Part shown: positions 8,967 through 17,597 of the stretch, one piece after another
Numbering within the stretch: the first letter of the stretch is position 1
Layout of the letters: the number at the start of each line of letters is the position of its first letter
Assembly: GCF_021653975.1 (NCBI RefSeq)
Contig: NZ_JAJKFK010000007.1
Span: 456,080 to 520,079, forward strand
Reading direction: 5' to 3'
Source of the DNA: Amycolatopsis sp. GM8
GTDB taxonomy: Bacteria; Actinomycetota; Actinomycetes; Mycobacteriales; Pseudonocardiaceae
DNA length: 64,000 nt
Notes under the pieces: model-generated
The model's input: only the letters and a program-made list of their open reading frames with translations
The model's database searches: none
Told to the model about the DNA's origin: nothing
Translations under genes and position numbers: made by a program

Positions 8967-9740
8967 TCAGGGCTGCGCTACCAGTTTCGTGAGCCAGTCC
9001 GGCTGGGTCCAGTCGATCTGGGTGCCGTTGTGCAGGATCGTCGGCGTGCCCTGGAACGAAGGGTCGGCCGAGATCTTCGCCAGGGCATCGTTCAGCGGCT
9101 GGTTGTACGTCCCCGCGTTGACGCACGAAGCGAACTCCGGCGCGGTGATGCCCAGGTCCTGGCCCAGTTTGATCAGCTGCGCGTTGTCGTAACCGCGCTG
9201 CCCTTCCTCTGGCTGCTTCGCGAACAGGCTGTCGTGGAACGGGGTGAACTTGCCCTGGTCGGCGGCGCACAGCGCGGCGTTCTCCGACGCCAGCGAGTAG
9301 CCCGGCGGGTCGGATCGACTGTTCAGCAACGGGATCATGTGATAACTCACCTGCAGGTTCCCGGCCTGGATCTGCTGCTCGATCTGCGCCCCGGACGACT
9401 TCTGCAACTGCCCGCAATACGGGCACAGGAAGTCCGCGTAGATATCGATCTTCACCTTGGCGTCCGCCTTGCCGGAGACCACCACGGCACCCTGCCGCTC
9501 ACCCTGGGTGTCCAACGACGCGTTCGTCGCCACGGGCGGGATCGCCTGGCCCTCGGTCTGGTTCTTCGACGAGTTGGTCCAGATGACCCCGCCGATCACC
9601 AGCACAGCCAGCACGACGACGGCGATGACCACGACGATCGTCCGCCGGTTGCCCGCGGACCCTCGTGCCTGCGCGACCGCCCGCGCACCCGCAGCCGTCT
9701 GCTGCCGGCGTTTGCGTTCGGACCGCTCCGCTCCACCCAC
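8967..9740 (-). CDS. DsbA-like thioredoxin-fold membrane-anchored oxidoreductase
   Basis: 257 aa from GTG 9740, which puts AAAGGG about 10 nt upstream. A TTG at 9749 overlapping the upstream stop is an alternative. A basic cytoplasmic N-terminus, one TM segment (TIVVVIAVVVLAVLVIGGV) and an extracytoplasmic DsbA-like domain are visible. The active-site CPYC lies in DFLCPYCGQ and the cis-Pro loop in GTPTI. Two more Cys (ALCAAD and ASCVNAG) could form the structural disulfide seen in actinobacterial homologues. It would form or isomerise disulfides in exported proteins. The DoxX/MauE-like gene directly upstream overlaps or abuts it, so the two are co-transcribed and may act as an electron-transfer pair. 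Confidence 0.85.
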   Translation of the reverse strand: MGGAERSERKRRQQTAAGARAVAQARGSAGNRRTIVVVIAVVVLAVLVIGGVIWTNSSKNQTEGQAIPPVATNASLDTQGERQGAVVVSGKADAKVKIDIYADFLCPYCGQLQKSSGAQIEQQIQAGNLQVSYHMIPLLNSRSDPPGYSLASENAALCAADQGKFTPFHDSLFAKQPEEGQRGYDNAQLIKLGQDLGITAPEFASCVNAGTYNQPLNDALAKISADPSFQGTPTILHNGTQIDWTQPDWLTKLVAQP

Positions 9741-9745
9741 TTGTC

Positions 9746-10255
9746 TCAAGCCCTTTCTACTTCGCGCACGGCCGGTTCCGCCTCCCGCGGGCGCAGCCAC
9801 CCGTCGACCGACAGCCGCGTCCGCGACCGCACGATCAGCCAGCCGGCCAGCACGAGGAAGCCCACATCACGAGCGATTTCCTGTGGATACTGGGTCTGCC
9901 CGGCCGCGACCTGACCGCCGCCGCCGAAGCAGCCGCAGTCGATCGTGAGGCCGCGCGCCCAGGACTGCGCGACACCGGCGATGAACAGCACCAGCACGAC
10001 CGCCGACACGACCGCCGCCCACCTGGTCAGCAGCCCCGCCACCAGCAGCACCCCCAGCGCCAGCTCCAGCAGCGGCAACGCGGTGGCGACCGGATGCACC
10101 ACGGCGTCGGGCATGAGCTGGTAGGCCTTCACCGCGAGGTAGGTCTGCCCGGGATCGGCGAGTTTGATCGACCCCGAAGTGAGCCATACCGCGGCCAGGC
10201 CGAGCCGTACGAAAGTCCCGACGACGTCGAGCACGGCTTGGGAAGGTCGCACCAC
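9746..10255 (-). CDS. DoxX/MauE-family integral membrane protein
   Basis: 169 aa from GTG 10255, with four predicted TM segments. The motif TIDCGCFGGG contains a CxC pair, as in the MauE/DoxX redox-linked group; VKAYQLMPD is typical of the family. Its position before a DsbA-like gene fits a role in recycling disulfide oxidants, as proposed for MauE with MauD. The specific partner reaction is inferred. Regulation is not evident. The 69-bp gap to the divergent lipoprotein gene would have to hold both promoters. Confidence 0.8.
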   Translation of the reverse strand: MVRPSQAVLDVVGTFVRLGLAAVWLTSGSIKLADPGQTYLAVKAYQLMPDAVVHPVATALPLLELALGVLLVAGLLTRWAAVVSAVVLVLFIAGVAQSWARGLTIDCGCFGGGGQVAAGQTQYPQEIARDVGFLVLAGWLIVRSRTRLSVDGWLRPREAEPAVREVERA

Positions 10256-10324
10256 CCCCTTAGGCTATCGGCGCGTCCTGAGAAACCTGTGAGGTCCTGC
10301 CCGCCCGGCAGGAAGGAGTAGTTC

Positions 10325-11143
10325 GTGCCGCTCGTTCGAGTGATGGCCGTCCTGCTCCTGCTGTGTGCGCTCACGGCCTGTTCCTCCTCGGACTCGGACA
10401 CGGTGCGTGGCGCGGCCGACGGTGGGCGGCTGACCATCGGCATCCGCTTCGACCAGCCTGGCCTGGCCGAACACACCCTCGACGGCCGGTTCGTCGGGTT
10501 CGACGTGGACGTCGCCGAGTACGTCGCGGGCCAACTGGGCGTGCACCCCTCCGGCATCACGTGGCGCGAGACCACCTCGGCGACCCGGGAGACGGACCTC
10601 ACGTCGGGCAACGTCGACCTGGTGGTCGCGACCTACTCCATCACCGACAAGCGCAAGCAGCTCATCTCCTTCGCCGGCCCCTATTTCGAAACCGGCCAGG
10701 ACCTGCTCGTCCGGCACTCCGACAACGCGATCACCGGCCCGGAGGCGCTCAACGGCCGCCGCCTCTGCTCGGTCACCGGTTCGACACCCGCCCAGGAGGT
10801 CAAGACCCGCTTCGCGCAGGCCGTGCAACTGGTCGAGTATCCGCGCTACCCGGACTGTGTGACGGCTCTGCTCGCCGGCCAGGTCGACGCGGTGACCACC
10901 GACGGCGTCATCCTCGCCGGCTACGTCATGCAGAATCCCGAGCTGCTCAAGGTGGTCGGGAAACCGTTCTCCACCGAGCGCTACGGCATCGGCCTGCGCA
11001 AGGGCGACCCCGAGGGGCAGCACGCGATCGACGACGCCATCCAGCAGATGGTCACGAGCGGCCGATGGCTGGATTCGCTGCGTGCCAACATCGGCCCGTC
11101 CGGTTACCCGCTGCCCGCGCCGCCCACCGTGACCGAACGATGA
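10325..11143 (+). CDS. amino-acid ABC transporter substrate-binding lipoprotein (SBP family 3)
   Basis: 272 aa from GTG 10325 with AAGGAG 8 nt upstream. The N-terminus is a lipoprotein signal with lipobox LTAC (Cys19). The mature part shows family-3 solute-binding features: LTIGIRFDQPGL, GFDVDVAEYVAGQLG, a middle strand near ATYSITDKRKQLISFAGPY and VDAVTTDGVILAGY. It resembles glutamate/glutamine binders such as GluB. No permease or ATPase genes adjoin it, so it may serve a distant transporter. Its TGA overlaps the ATG of hrpB by four bases, so the two are translationally coupled despite unrelated roles. Confidence 0.85.
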   Translation: MPLVRVMAVLLLLCALTACSSSDSDTVRGAADGGRLTIGIRFDQPGLAEHTLDGRFVGFDVDVAEYVAGQLGVHPSGITWRETTSATRETDLTSGNVDLVVATYSITDKRKQLISFAGPYFETGQDLLVRHSDNAITGPEALNGRRLCSVTGSTPAQEVKTRFAQAVQLVEYPRYPDCVTALLAGQVDAVTTDGVILAGYVMQNPELLKVVGKPFSTERYGIGLRKGDPEGQHAIDDAIQQMVTSGRWLDSLRANIGPSGYPLPAPPTVTER

Positions 11144-13503
11144 CCCTGCCCGTCTCGGCAGTACTGGGCGAGCTGACCACCGCACTGGACGCGCACGGCA
11201 CCGCGGTGCTCGTCGCGCCGCCGGGCACCGGCAAGACGACCCTGGTCCCGCTCGCCCTGGCCGAGCACACCGGCGGGCGCATCGTGGTCGCCGAGCCCCG
11301 GCGGCTGGCGGCACGCGCGGCGGCGAGCCGGATGGCGTCGCTGCTCGGGGAGGAAGTCGGGCAGACGGTCGGCTATTCCGTGCGGGGCGATCGAAAAGTG
11401 TCCGCGCGCACGAGGATCGAGGTGGTCACGTCCGGGCTCCTCGTGCGGCGCGTCCAAGGTGATCCAGAACTGTCCGATGTGGACACTGTATTGCTGGACG
11501 AGTGCCACGAACGCCATCTCGACGCGGATCTCTTGCTCGCGCTACTGCTCGACGTGCGGGGCGGGCTGCGCGAGGACCTGAAGTTGTTGGCCACGTCGGC
11601 CACCGTCGCCTCCGGGAGGCTCGCGACGTTGCTAGGCGGGGCCCCGGTGATCACCGCGCACGCCCGGACTTTCCCCGTCGAGCTCAGCTATCTGCCGCCC
11701 GCGCGGAACGAGCGCGTGGAAGCGTCGGTGGCCAGGGCGATCCGCACCGCATTGTCCGAAGTAGACGGTGACGTCCTCGCGTTCCTCCCCGGCGCCGGGG
11801 AGATTTCGCGAACCAGCTCACTCCTGTCCGATGTGGACGCTGATGTCCTTCCGCTACACGGCAGGCTCACCGCGGCTCGGCAGGACGCGGCACTCAGATC
11901 CGGCCCACGCCGCCGGATCGTGCTGGCCACGGCGGTCGCCGAGTCGAGCCTCACCGTGCCCGGGGTGCGCGCCGTGGTCGACTCCGGCCTGGCCCGGGTG
12001 CCGCGCGTGGACCATCGCCGCGGCCTGCCCGGGCTCGCGACCGTGCGGGTTTCCGCGGCCGTCGCGGACCAGCGAGCCGGGCGCGCCGGGCGAGAGGCGC
12101 CGGGCCACGTGTACCGCTGCTGGGCGCAATACGAACAGGCCGGCCTGCCCGCCTATCCCGAACCCGCAATCCGGACCGCCGACCTGACCCGGCTGGCCCT
12201 CGAACTCGCCTGCTGGTCAACGCCCGACGGCGCCGGGCTGTCGTGGTGGGACCCGCCGCCGGAAGGCCCGCTCAACGCCGGCCAGGAACTCCTCCGCACG
12301 CTGGGCGCGCTCGAACGCGGCGAGGTCACCGCACGCGGCCGGAAGATGGCCACGCTCGGCCTGCACCCCCGGCTCGCGCGGGCGCTCCTCGACGGTGCCG
12401 CGCAGGTCGGACCCCGCTCCGCGGCGGAGGTCGTGGCGCTGCTGGACACGGGCGGGACGCTCACCGACGTCGAGGCCGAACTGCGCCGGATCGCCACGGA
12501 TCAGCGCTGGCGCACGGAAGTCCGGCGGCTCGCCCGTCTCGTGCCCGGCGCGCCGGAGGCGCCCGACCCGGCACTGGTCGTCGCGCTGGCCCATCCGGAA
12601 CGGCTCGCACGCCGCCGGGACAAGCATTCGCCGGTGTACCTGATGGCCGGTGGCACGGCGGCGGAACTGCCCAGCGGCAGCGGGCTCGGCGACGTCGAAT
12701 GGCTCGCGATCGCCGAAGCGACGCGCGATCCCGGGCGGGCGCACGGAATCATCCGGCTCGCCGCTCGCGCGGACGCCGAGCTCGCCCTGCGGGCAGCGCC
12801 GAATCTGGTGTCCGAAGTGGACGAAGTGCGATGGGACGGCGATGTGGTCGCGCGCTCCGTGCGACGGCTGGGCGCGATCGTGCTGGCCGAGCGTCCGCTG
12901 GCCGACCCCGACCCGGAACTGGTGCGGGTGGCGCTACGAGATGGCCTGCGCAAGGAAGGTCTGAACCTTCTGTCCTGGCCGGACGGTGCTCGGAACCTGA
13001 GGCAGCGCTTGGCTTTCCTGCACCGCGTGCACGGCGAGCCATGGCCGGACATGTCCGACGACGCGCTGCTCGCCGGCGCCGTGGACTGGCTGGGCACGGC
13101 CCGCCGCCGCGCCGATCTCGCCCGGATCGACACGGCGCGGGCCTTGCGTGGCCTGCTTCCGTGGCCCGAGGCCGCCCGCCTCGACGAGCTGGCGCCCGAA
13201 CGGATCGAGGTGCCGTCGGGCTCGCGCATCCGGGTCGACTACGCGACCGGCGAACCGGTACTCGCCGTGAAGCTGCAGGAAACGTTCGGCTGGCTGGAAA
13301 CCCCGCGCGTGTCCGGCGTGCCGGTAGTGCTGCACCTGCTCTCCCCCGCCGGTCGGCCGGCCGCGGTGACGAGTGACCTGAAATCCTTCTGGCACAACGG
13401 TTATCCAGCCGTCCGCGCGGAACTCCGCGGCCGCTATCCCAAACATCCCTGGCCGGAGGACCCGCTCACCGCCACCGCGACACGGCGGATCAAGCGGTCG
13501 TGA
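11140..13503 (+). CDS. hrpB: ATP-dependent DExH-box RNA helicase HrpB
   Basis: 787 aa from ATG 11140, overlapping the previous stop. Motifs in order are Walker A APPGTGKTT, AEPRRLAARAAASRMA (Ia), DECHER (motif II, DExH), TSAT (III) and QRAGRAGRE (VI), followed by a helicase-associated domain and the long HrpB C-terminal region. The length is normal for HrpB (about 800 aa). It is presumed to remodel RNA in the cytoplasm; precise substrates in actinobacteria are not established. The 3' end overlaps the convergent dienelactone hydrolase gene by 14 nt. It contains three copies of the GTCCNNNGTGGAC word (11472, 11826, 12810). Confidence 0.93.
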   Translation: MTLPVSAVLGELTTALDAHGTAVLVAPPGTGKTTLVPLALAEHTGGRIVVAEPRRLAARAAASRMASLLGEEVGQTVGYSVRGDRKVSARTRIEVVTSGLLVRRVQGDPELSDVDTVLLDECHERHLDADLLLALLLDVRGGLREDLKLLATSATVASGRLATLLGGAPVITAHARTFPVELSYLPPARNERVEASVARAIRTALSEVDGDVLAFLPGAGEISRTSSLLSDVDADVLPLHGRLTAARQDAALRSGPRRRIVLATAVAESSLTVPGVRAVVDSGLARVPRVDHRRGLPGLATVRVSAAVADQRAGRAGREAPGHVYRCWAQYEQAGLPAYPEPAIRTADLTRLALELACWSTPDGAGLSWWDPPPEGPLNAGQELLRTLGALERGEVTARGRKMATLGLHPRLARALLDGAAQVGPRSAAEVVALLDTGGTLTDVEAELRRIATDQRWRTEVRRLARLVPGAPEAPDPALVVALAHPERLARRRDKHSPVYLMAGGTAAELPSGSGLGDVEWLAIAEATRDPGRAHGIIRLAARADAELALRAAPNLVSEVDEVRWDGDVVARSVRRLGAIVLAERPLADPDPELVRVALRDGLRKEGLNLLSWPDGARNLRQRLAFLHRVHGEPWPDMSDDALLAGAVDWLGTARRRADLARIDTARALRGLLPWPEAARLDELAPERIEVPSGSRIRVDYATGEPVLAVKLQETFGWLETPRVSGVPVVLHLLSPAGRPAAVTSDLKSFWHNGYPAVRAELRGRYPKHPWPEDPLTATATRRIKRS

Positions 13504-14203
13504 GGTCGATCAGCTGAAGCGCCTGCGGCCACGACAGCGAGAAAGCCTCGGCGTTGACCGGGTTCCCGTGTCGCTGGCTGCTGCTGAAGCCGTGCTCGGC
13601 GTGCGGGAACAGCTGCACGAAAGTCGCGCCGCTCGCGCGCGACTCGAGCGCGTCCCGCAGCCGGCGGAAGCTCTCGACCGGCACCAGGTCGTCCGACCCC
13701 GGGTAGATCAGCAGCGCCGGTGCCTCGATCTGCGCGGTATGTGTCACGGCGTCGACGGTGTGGTTCGGCGCGGGGGTACCCGGCACGGTCGGGTGGTAGG
13801 CGATGACGTTCGCGACCCGCTTGTCCTGTCCGGCCAGGATCAGCGCGAACCGGCCGCCGAGGCACCAGCCGATGACGCCGGCCTTGGTGCAGCCGAGTTC
13901 GCCGAACAGGTGGTCCAGCAAGGTGCGCTGCTCGGTCAGGCAGGTGTCGTCGTCGAGCTTGGCCATCCGCTCGAACAGCTCGGCGAGGTTGGTGTCGTCG
14001 CTGCTCACGCCATGCCAAGGGTCCCAGGCCAGCGCCGTCACCCCGCGGGCGGCCAGTTCGTCGGCCCACTCCCGGATCTGCGCTCCGATACCGGTGATCA
14101 TCGGCACCAGGAGCATGCCCCGGGTGGAGCCGCCCACCGGGCGGGCGAGGTAGGCGTTCAGGCCGTTCACGCTGGTGAAGGAGGTCTCCGTCGCAATTGT
14201 CAT
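13490..14203 (-). CDS. dienelactone hydrolase family protein
   Basis: 237 aa from ATG 14203. Alpha/beta-hydrolase fold with the DLH triad: the Cys nucleophile in GWCLGG, Asp in GSDDLVP and His in HAEHGF. A Glu-containing strand and GTPAPNHTV also fit. It probably hydrolyses a lactone or ester in the cytoplasm; the substrate is unknown. No aromatic-degradation genes adjoin it. It ends inside the last codons of hrpB (convergent 14-nt overlap) and is divergent from the hypothetical gene at 14238, leaving only 34 bp between them for promoters. Confidence 0.85.
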   Translation of the reverse strand: MTIATETSFTSVNGLNAYLARPVGGSTRGMLLVPMITGIGAQIREWADELAARGVTALAWDPWHGVSSDDTNLAELFERMAKLDDDTCLTEQRTLLDHLFGELGCTKAGVIGWCLGGRFALILAGQDKRVANVIAYHPTVPGTPAPNHTVDAVTHTAQIEAPALLIYPGSDDLVPVESFRRLRDALESRASGATFVQLFPHAEHGFSSSQRHGNPVNAEAFSLSWPQALQLIDLTTA

Positions 14204-14237
14204 GCTGGGAACCGTAGCGAGATGAGATGATCGGCCG

Positions 14238-15032
14238 ATGAATGACCGCACTCTCGCCGCGCAGCTCGGCAGCCTGCCCGAGGGCATCGCGGCGCTTCCG
14301 GAGGAGGACCAGCAGGACCTCTCGGACGCGTTGCACGAGGCGAGACGACGGCAGGCGCGTGCACTCGCGAAGGCGGGAAACGAGGCGCTGCGGTTCATCC
14401 CCGCGCTGCTGCGGCCGGCGGTCCGCCGCGCGATGGGGCTCTGGATGACCTCGGACGCGGAGATCCGCAAGCTCGCCCGGACGCTCGGCGTGGCCCCGGA
14501 ACGGTTCGGCTACCTGCGCGAAGTGCCGCCCGAGGAGCTTCGGCGGCTGCGCGCACAAGTGACCAGCGCGCTCTACGACGCGCACCTGGATGTGCTGGAA
14601 CGAATGGCCGGCGCGAGCCGCCTGCTGCCGAACTCGCTGCTGGCGCGGATCGCCGAGCGGGTGTTCGGGCCGCTGCTGTCGGCCCGGATAGCGGGTCTGG
14701 TCGACGTGACACACGGGGTCGACATCGCCAAACGGCTCTCGCCGGGGTTTCTCGCCGATGTGGCGGCAGAACTGGATCCGCGGCGCGCGGCCGGGATCAT
14801 CGCCGGTCTCCCGGCGCCGGTGGTGACGAAGGTGGCGGCGGAGCTTGCCCGCCGCGAGGACTGGATCACCATCGCCCGGTTCGTCGACATGCTGCCGCGG
14901 CGCACGATCATGGCGAGCGTCGAAGTCATTCCGCCGGATGCGCTGGCCCGGGTCGCCGAATTGCTCGACGACCCGGCGCGCGTGCACTACGTGCTCCCGG
15001 CCGACCGGATCGACGACGATCTGGCGGGCTGA
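14238..15032 (+). CDS. conserved hypothetical protein, helical, weakly MgtE-N-like
   Basis: 264 aa. No signal peptide or TM segment. The second half has helical repeats (DVAAELDPRRAAGIIAGL; ARFVDMLPRRTIMASVEV; PPDALARVAELLDD) that resemble the superhelical N-domain of MgtE transporters, but no channel part follows. I do not recognise a function. It stands alone, with a divergent hydrolase upstream and convergent phosphate-transport genes downstream. Confidence 0.65.
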   Translation: MNDRTLAAQLGSLPEGIAALPEEDQQDLSDALHEARRRQARALAKAGNEALRFIPALLRPAVRRAMGLWMTSDAEIRKLARTLGVAPERFGYLREVPPEELRRLRAQVTSALYDAHLDVLERMAGASRLLPNSLLARIAERVFGPLLSARIAGLVDVTHGVDIAKRLSPGFLADVAAELDPRRAAGIIAGLPAPVVTKVAAELARREDWITIARFVDMLPRRTIMASVEVIPPDALARVAELLDDPARVHYVLPADRIDDDLAG

Positions 15033-15045
15033 GGCACCGGAACCG

Positions 15046-15267
15046 CTACGCGGCGATCAGATAAATCCCATATCCGACAATGGCAACGCAGACGGCGAAG
15101 CAGATCACCGCCGTGGTGAGACCGGCGGCGCCGCTGGTACCCCCCTCGCGCGCGGTCACGCGAGCGGCGAGCCCGCGCACCCCGAAGGCGAACACGCCCG
15201 TGATGATGACGACCGCGACGATGGCGATCAGGAAGACGCTGCCCAGGGCAGCCCAGTCGATGTTCAT
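15046..15267 (-). CDS. small two-TM membrane protein downstream of the Pit transporter
   Basis: 73 aa with two transmembrane helices (residues about 8-30 and 49-70) separated by a basic loop (RGLAARVTAREGG). It starts 9 nt after the phosphate transporter ends, so it is almost certainly co-transcribed. Small proteins of this type follow pitA in several actinobacteria. A role as accessory subunit is inferred only from position. Confidence 0.7.
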   Translation of the reverse strand: MNIDWAALGSVFLIAIVAVVIITGVFAFGVRGLAARVTAREGGTSGAAGLTTAVICFAVCVAIVGYGIYLIAA

Positions 15268-15275
15268 CGCGCTCC

Positions 15276-16403
15276 TCAGGCGGCCGCGGCGGCCGGCGCG
15301 GCCGGCGCGGTGTCGTTGACATTGCTGGCGGTCACGGGGTTACGCCGCGACAACAGGTAGACCGCCACCGCGATGGCCACCCCGACCACGCCCACCAGGA
15401 TCGTGCCGACGCTGCCCGTGCTCGCGGCCTCCGAGGCAACGGCACCGACGATGGCCGCCGCGGGCAGCGTGAACAGCCACGCCAGCACCATCCGGCCCGC
15501 GACGCCCCACCGCACCTCGTCGAGCTTGCGACCGACACCCGAGCCGATGATTCCGCCCGAGCACACGTGCGTAGTGGACAGCGCGAACCCGAGGTGGGAC
15601 GACGCGAGGATCGTCACCGCGGCACTGGTCTCCGCGGCAAACCCTTGCGGGGTCTCGATTTCGGTGATCTTCTTGCCCATGGTCTGGATGATCCGCCAGC
15701 CTCCGAGGTACGTGCCGGCCGCGATCGCCACCCCCGAAACGATGATGACCCAGAGCGGCGGCGTGGAGCCGGCCGCGAGCGATCCGGACGCGATCAGCGT
15801 CAGCGTGATGACGCCCATCGTCTTCTGCCCGTCACTGGTGCCGTGGGCGAGGGAGACCAGCGACGCCGAAAGTGCTTGCGCTGTCTTGAAAGACTTGGAC
15901 ACCGTGTCCTGCCGCGCGGAGGCGGTGATCCGGTAGACGAGGAAAGTGCCGGCCACCGCGACGATCCCGGCCACGATCGGCGACGCGACGGCGGGGATCA
16001 GGATCTTCGACACGATGGTGCTGAAGTGCACGGCGTCGGCACCGACGCCGACCCACGTCGCGCCGATCAGGCCACCGAACAAGGCATGCGAAGAGCTCGA
16101 CGGCAAGCCGAGCAACCAGGTGAGGAGATTCCAGACGATCGCGCCGACCAACCCGGCGAAGACGATCGCCGGCGTCACTTTGGTGTCGTCGACGATGCCG
16201 CCGGAGATCGTCTTGGCGACCTCGATGGACAGGAATGCGCCGACCAGGTTCAGGACGGCGGAGATCGCGACCGCGATTCTCGGCTTGAGCGCGCCAGTTG
16301 CGATTGATGTCGCCATGGCGTTTGCTGTGTCATGGAAGCCGTTGGTGAAGTCGAAGGCTAATGCCGCGACCACCACGACAATGACAATGAGTGAGGGATC
16401 CAC
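15276..16403 (-). CDS. pitA: inorganic phosphate transporter, Pit family
   Basis: 375 aa, about ten TM segments. The PiT signature occurs in both halves: FDFTNGFHDTANAMATSIAT near the N-terminus and LGFALSTTHVCSGGIIGSG in the C-terminal half. Pit proteins import phosphate as a metal-phosphate complex driven by the proton gradient. A small membrane protein gene follows 9 nt downstream. No PhoU-like gene is seen. The Ala-rich C-terminus is disordered. Confidence 0.92.
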   Translation of the reverse strand: MDPSLIVIVVVVAALAFDFTNGFHDTANAMATSIATGALKPRIAVAISAVLNLVGAFLSIEVAKTISGGIVDDTKVTPAIVFAGLVGAIVWNLLTWLLGLPSSSSHALFGGLIGATWVGVGADAVHFSTIVSKILIPAVASPIVAGIVAVAGTFLVYRITASARQDTVSKSFKTAQALSASLVSLAHGTSDGQKTMGVITLTLIASGSLAAGSTPPLWVIIVSGVAIAAGTYLGGWRIIQTMGKKITEIETPQGFAAETSAAVTILASSHLGFALSTTHVCSGGIIGSGVGRKLDEVRWGVAGRMVLAWLFTLPAAAIVGAVASEAASTGSVGTILVGVVGVAIAVAVYLLSRRNPVTASNVNDTAPAAPAAAAA

Positions 16404-16430
16404 GGGCGCCGAGGCTACCGAGGGAGCTAC

Positions 16431-17597
16431 TCACATAGACGGTCTGTAGCTGAACATCGAGTGAACGCCGCGCTGCCAAACACCCCAGGTCAGGTGTACT
16501 CCTGGGCGATATGCGAAGTGTGTCACGGATGGGGCATTCAGTACATGTAAATCCGCCCGTGCACCCATCCGGACTACCCCCACATCATCTCTATGGAGTG
16601 CACGTGCACCACCCGCTGTAGCCGCCCAGATCGATTCCTCGACCGACATCCCCATCTGCAGGACGGCGGTCGCGACGCAGAAGGCCATCGAAGTCGTGTA
16701 GGAGCTGCCGGGATTGGCGTTGGTGGCCAGTGCGACGACGGCGCCCGCGTCCAGCAACCGCCGGGCGGGCGCGAGTGGCTGGCGGGTGGACAGATCACAC
16801 GCCGGCAACAGGGTCGCCACGGTGTCCGACGACGCGAGGGCGTCTACGTCCGCGTCCGTCAGATAGGTGCAGTGGTCGACGCTGGCCGCGCCGTGGCGGA
16901 CCGCGAGCTGAACTCCGGGGCCGGGACCGAGCTGGTTGCCGTGCACGCGGAGACCGAGCCCGCGTTCGGCGCCCGCCCGCAACACCCGCCCGGACTGGGC
17001 CTCGTCGAACGCGCCCCGCTCACAGAAGACGTCCACCCAGCCGACCAGATCCGTTACAGCGTCGAGCATCTCGCCGGACACATCGTCCACATAGGACTCC
17101 GCGTCGATGCCCGGCGGGACTAGGTGGGCGCCGAGGAACGTGACCTCGTCGACCACCTCGGCGGCGATCCGCGCGGATCGCGTTTCGTCCACAACGGACA
17201 GTCCGTAGCCGGTCTTCGTCTCCAGGCAGGTCGTGCCCTGACGCAACGCTTCGTCGACGTGTTTTCGCAGGTTGGCGGCCAGCTGCTCATCGGACGCGGC
17301 ACGGGTGGCCGTCACCGTGGTGACGATTCCGCCCGCGGTGTAAGGCTTTCCCGCCATCCGCGCTTCGAACTCGGCCGTCCGGTCCCCGGCGAAGACCAGG
17401 TGCGTGTGGCTGTCCACCCAGCCCGGCAGCGCGGCCCTGCCCTCGACGTCGACGCGCTCGTCGGCCGCGGGCGCGGCGCCGGCCGGGCCGACCCACGCGA
17501 TGCGCTCACCGTCGAGCACGACCGCAGCGTCGCGCAGCCGGCCGGTCTCCGGATCGTTCGTGGTCAGCTCGCCGATATTGTCGATCAGGATCGCCAC
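16431..17597 (-). CDS. hutI: imidazolonepropionase
   Basis: 388 aa from GTG 17597. It hydrolyses imidazolone-5-propionate to N-formimino-L-glutamate, the third step of histidine degradation. Amidohydrolase-fold features are visible: metal-binding DSHTHLVFAGDR, ETKTGYGLS, HGNQLG and the later His in VDHCTYL. It overlaps the end of hutF by 13 nt and is the last gene of the hut operon. After the usual end there is a short extension (SMFSYRPSM). It contains two GTCCACNNNGGAC words (17085, 17187). Confidence 0.93.
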   Translation of the reverse strand: MAILIDNIGELTTNDPETGRLRDAAVVLDGERIAWVGPAGAAPAADERVDVEGRAALPGWVDSHTHLVFAGDRTAEFEARMAGKPYTAGGIVTTVTATRAASDEQLAANLRKHVDEALRQGTTCLETKTGYGLSVVDETRSARIAAEVVDEVTFLGAHLVPPGIDAESYVDDVSGEMLDAVTDLVGWVDVFCERGAFDEAQSGRVLRAGAERGLGLRVHGNQLGPGPGVQLAVRHGAASVDHCTYLTDADVDALASSDTVATLLPACDLSTRQPLAPARRLLDAGAVVALATNANPGSSYTTSMAFCVATAVLQMGMSVEESIWAATAGGARALHRDDVGVVRMGARADLHVLNAPSVTHFAYRPGVHLTWGVWQRGVHSMFSYRPSM

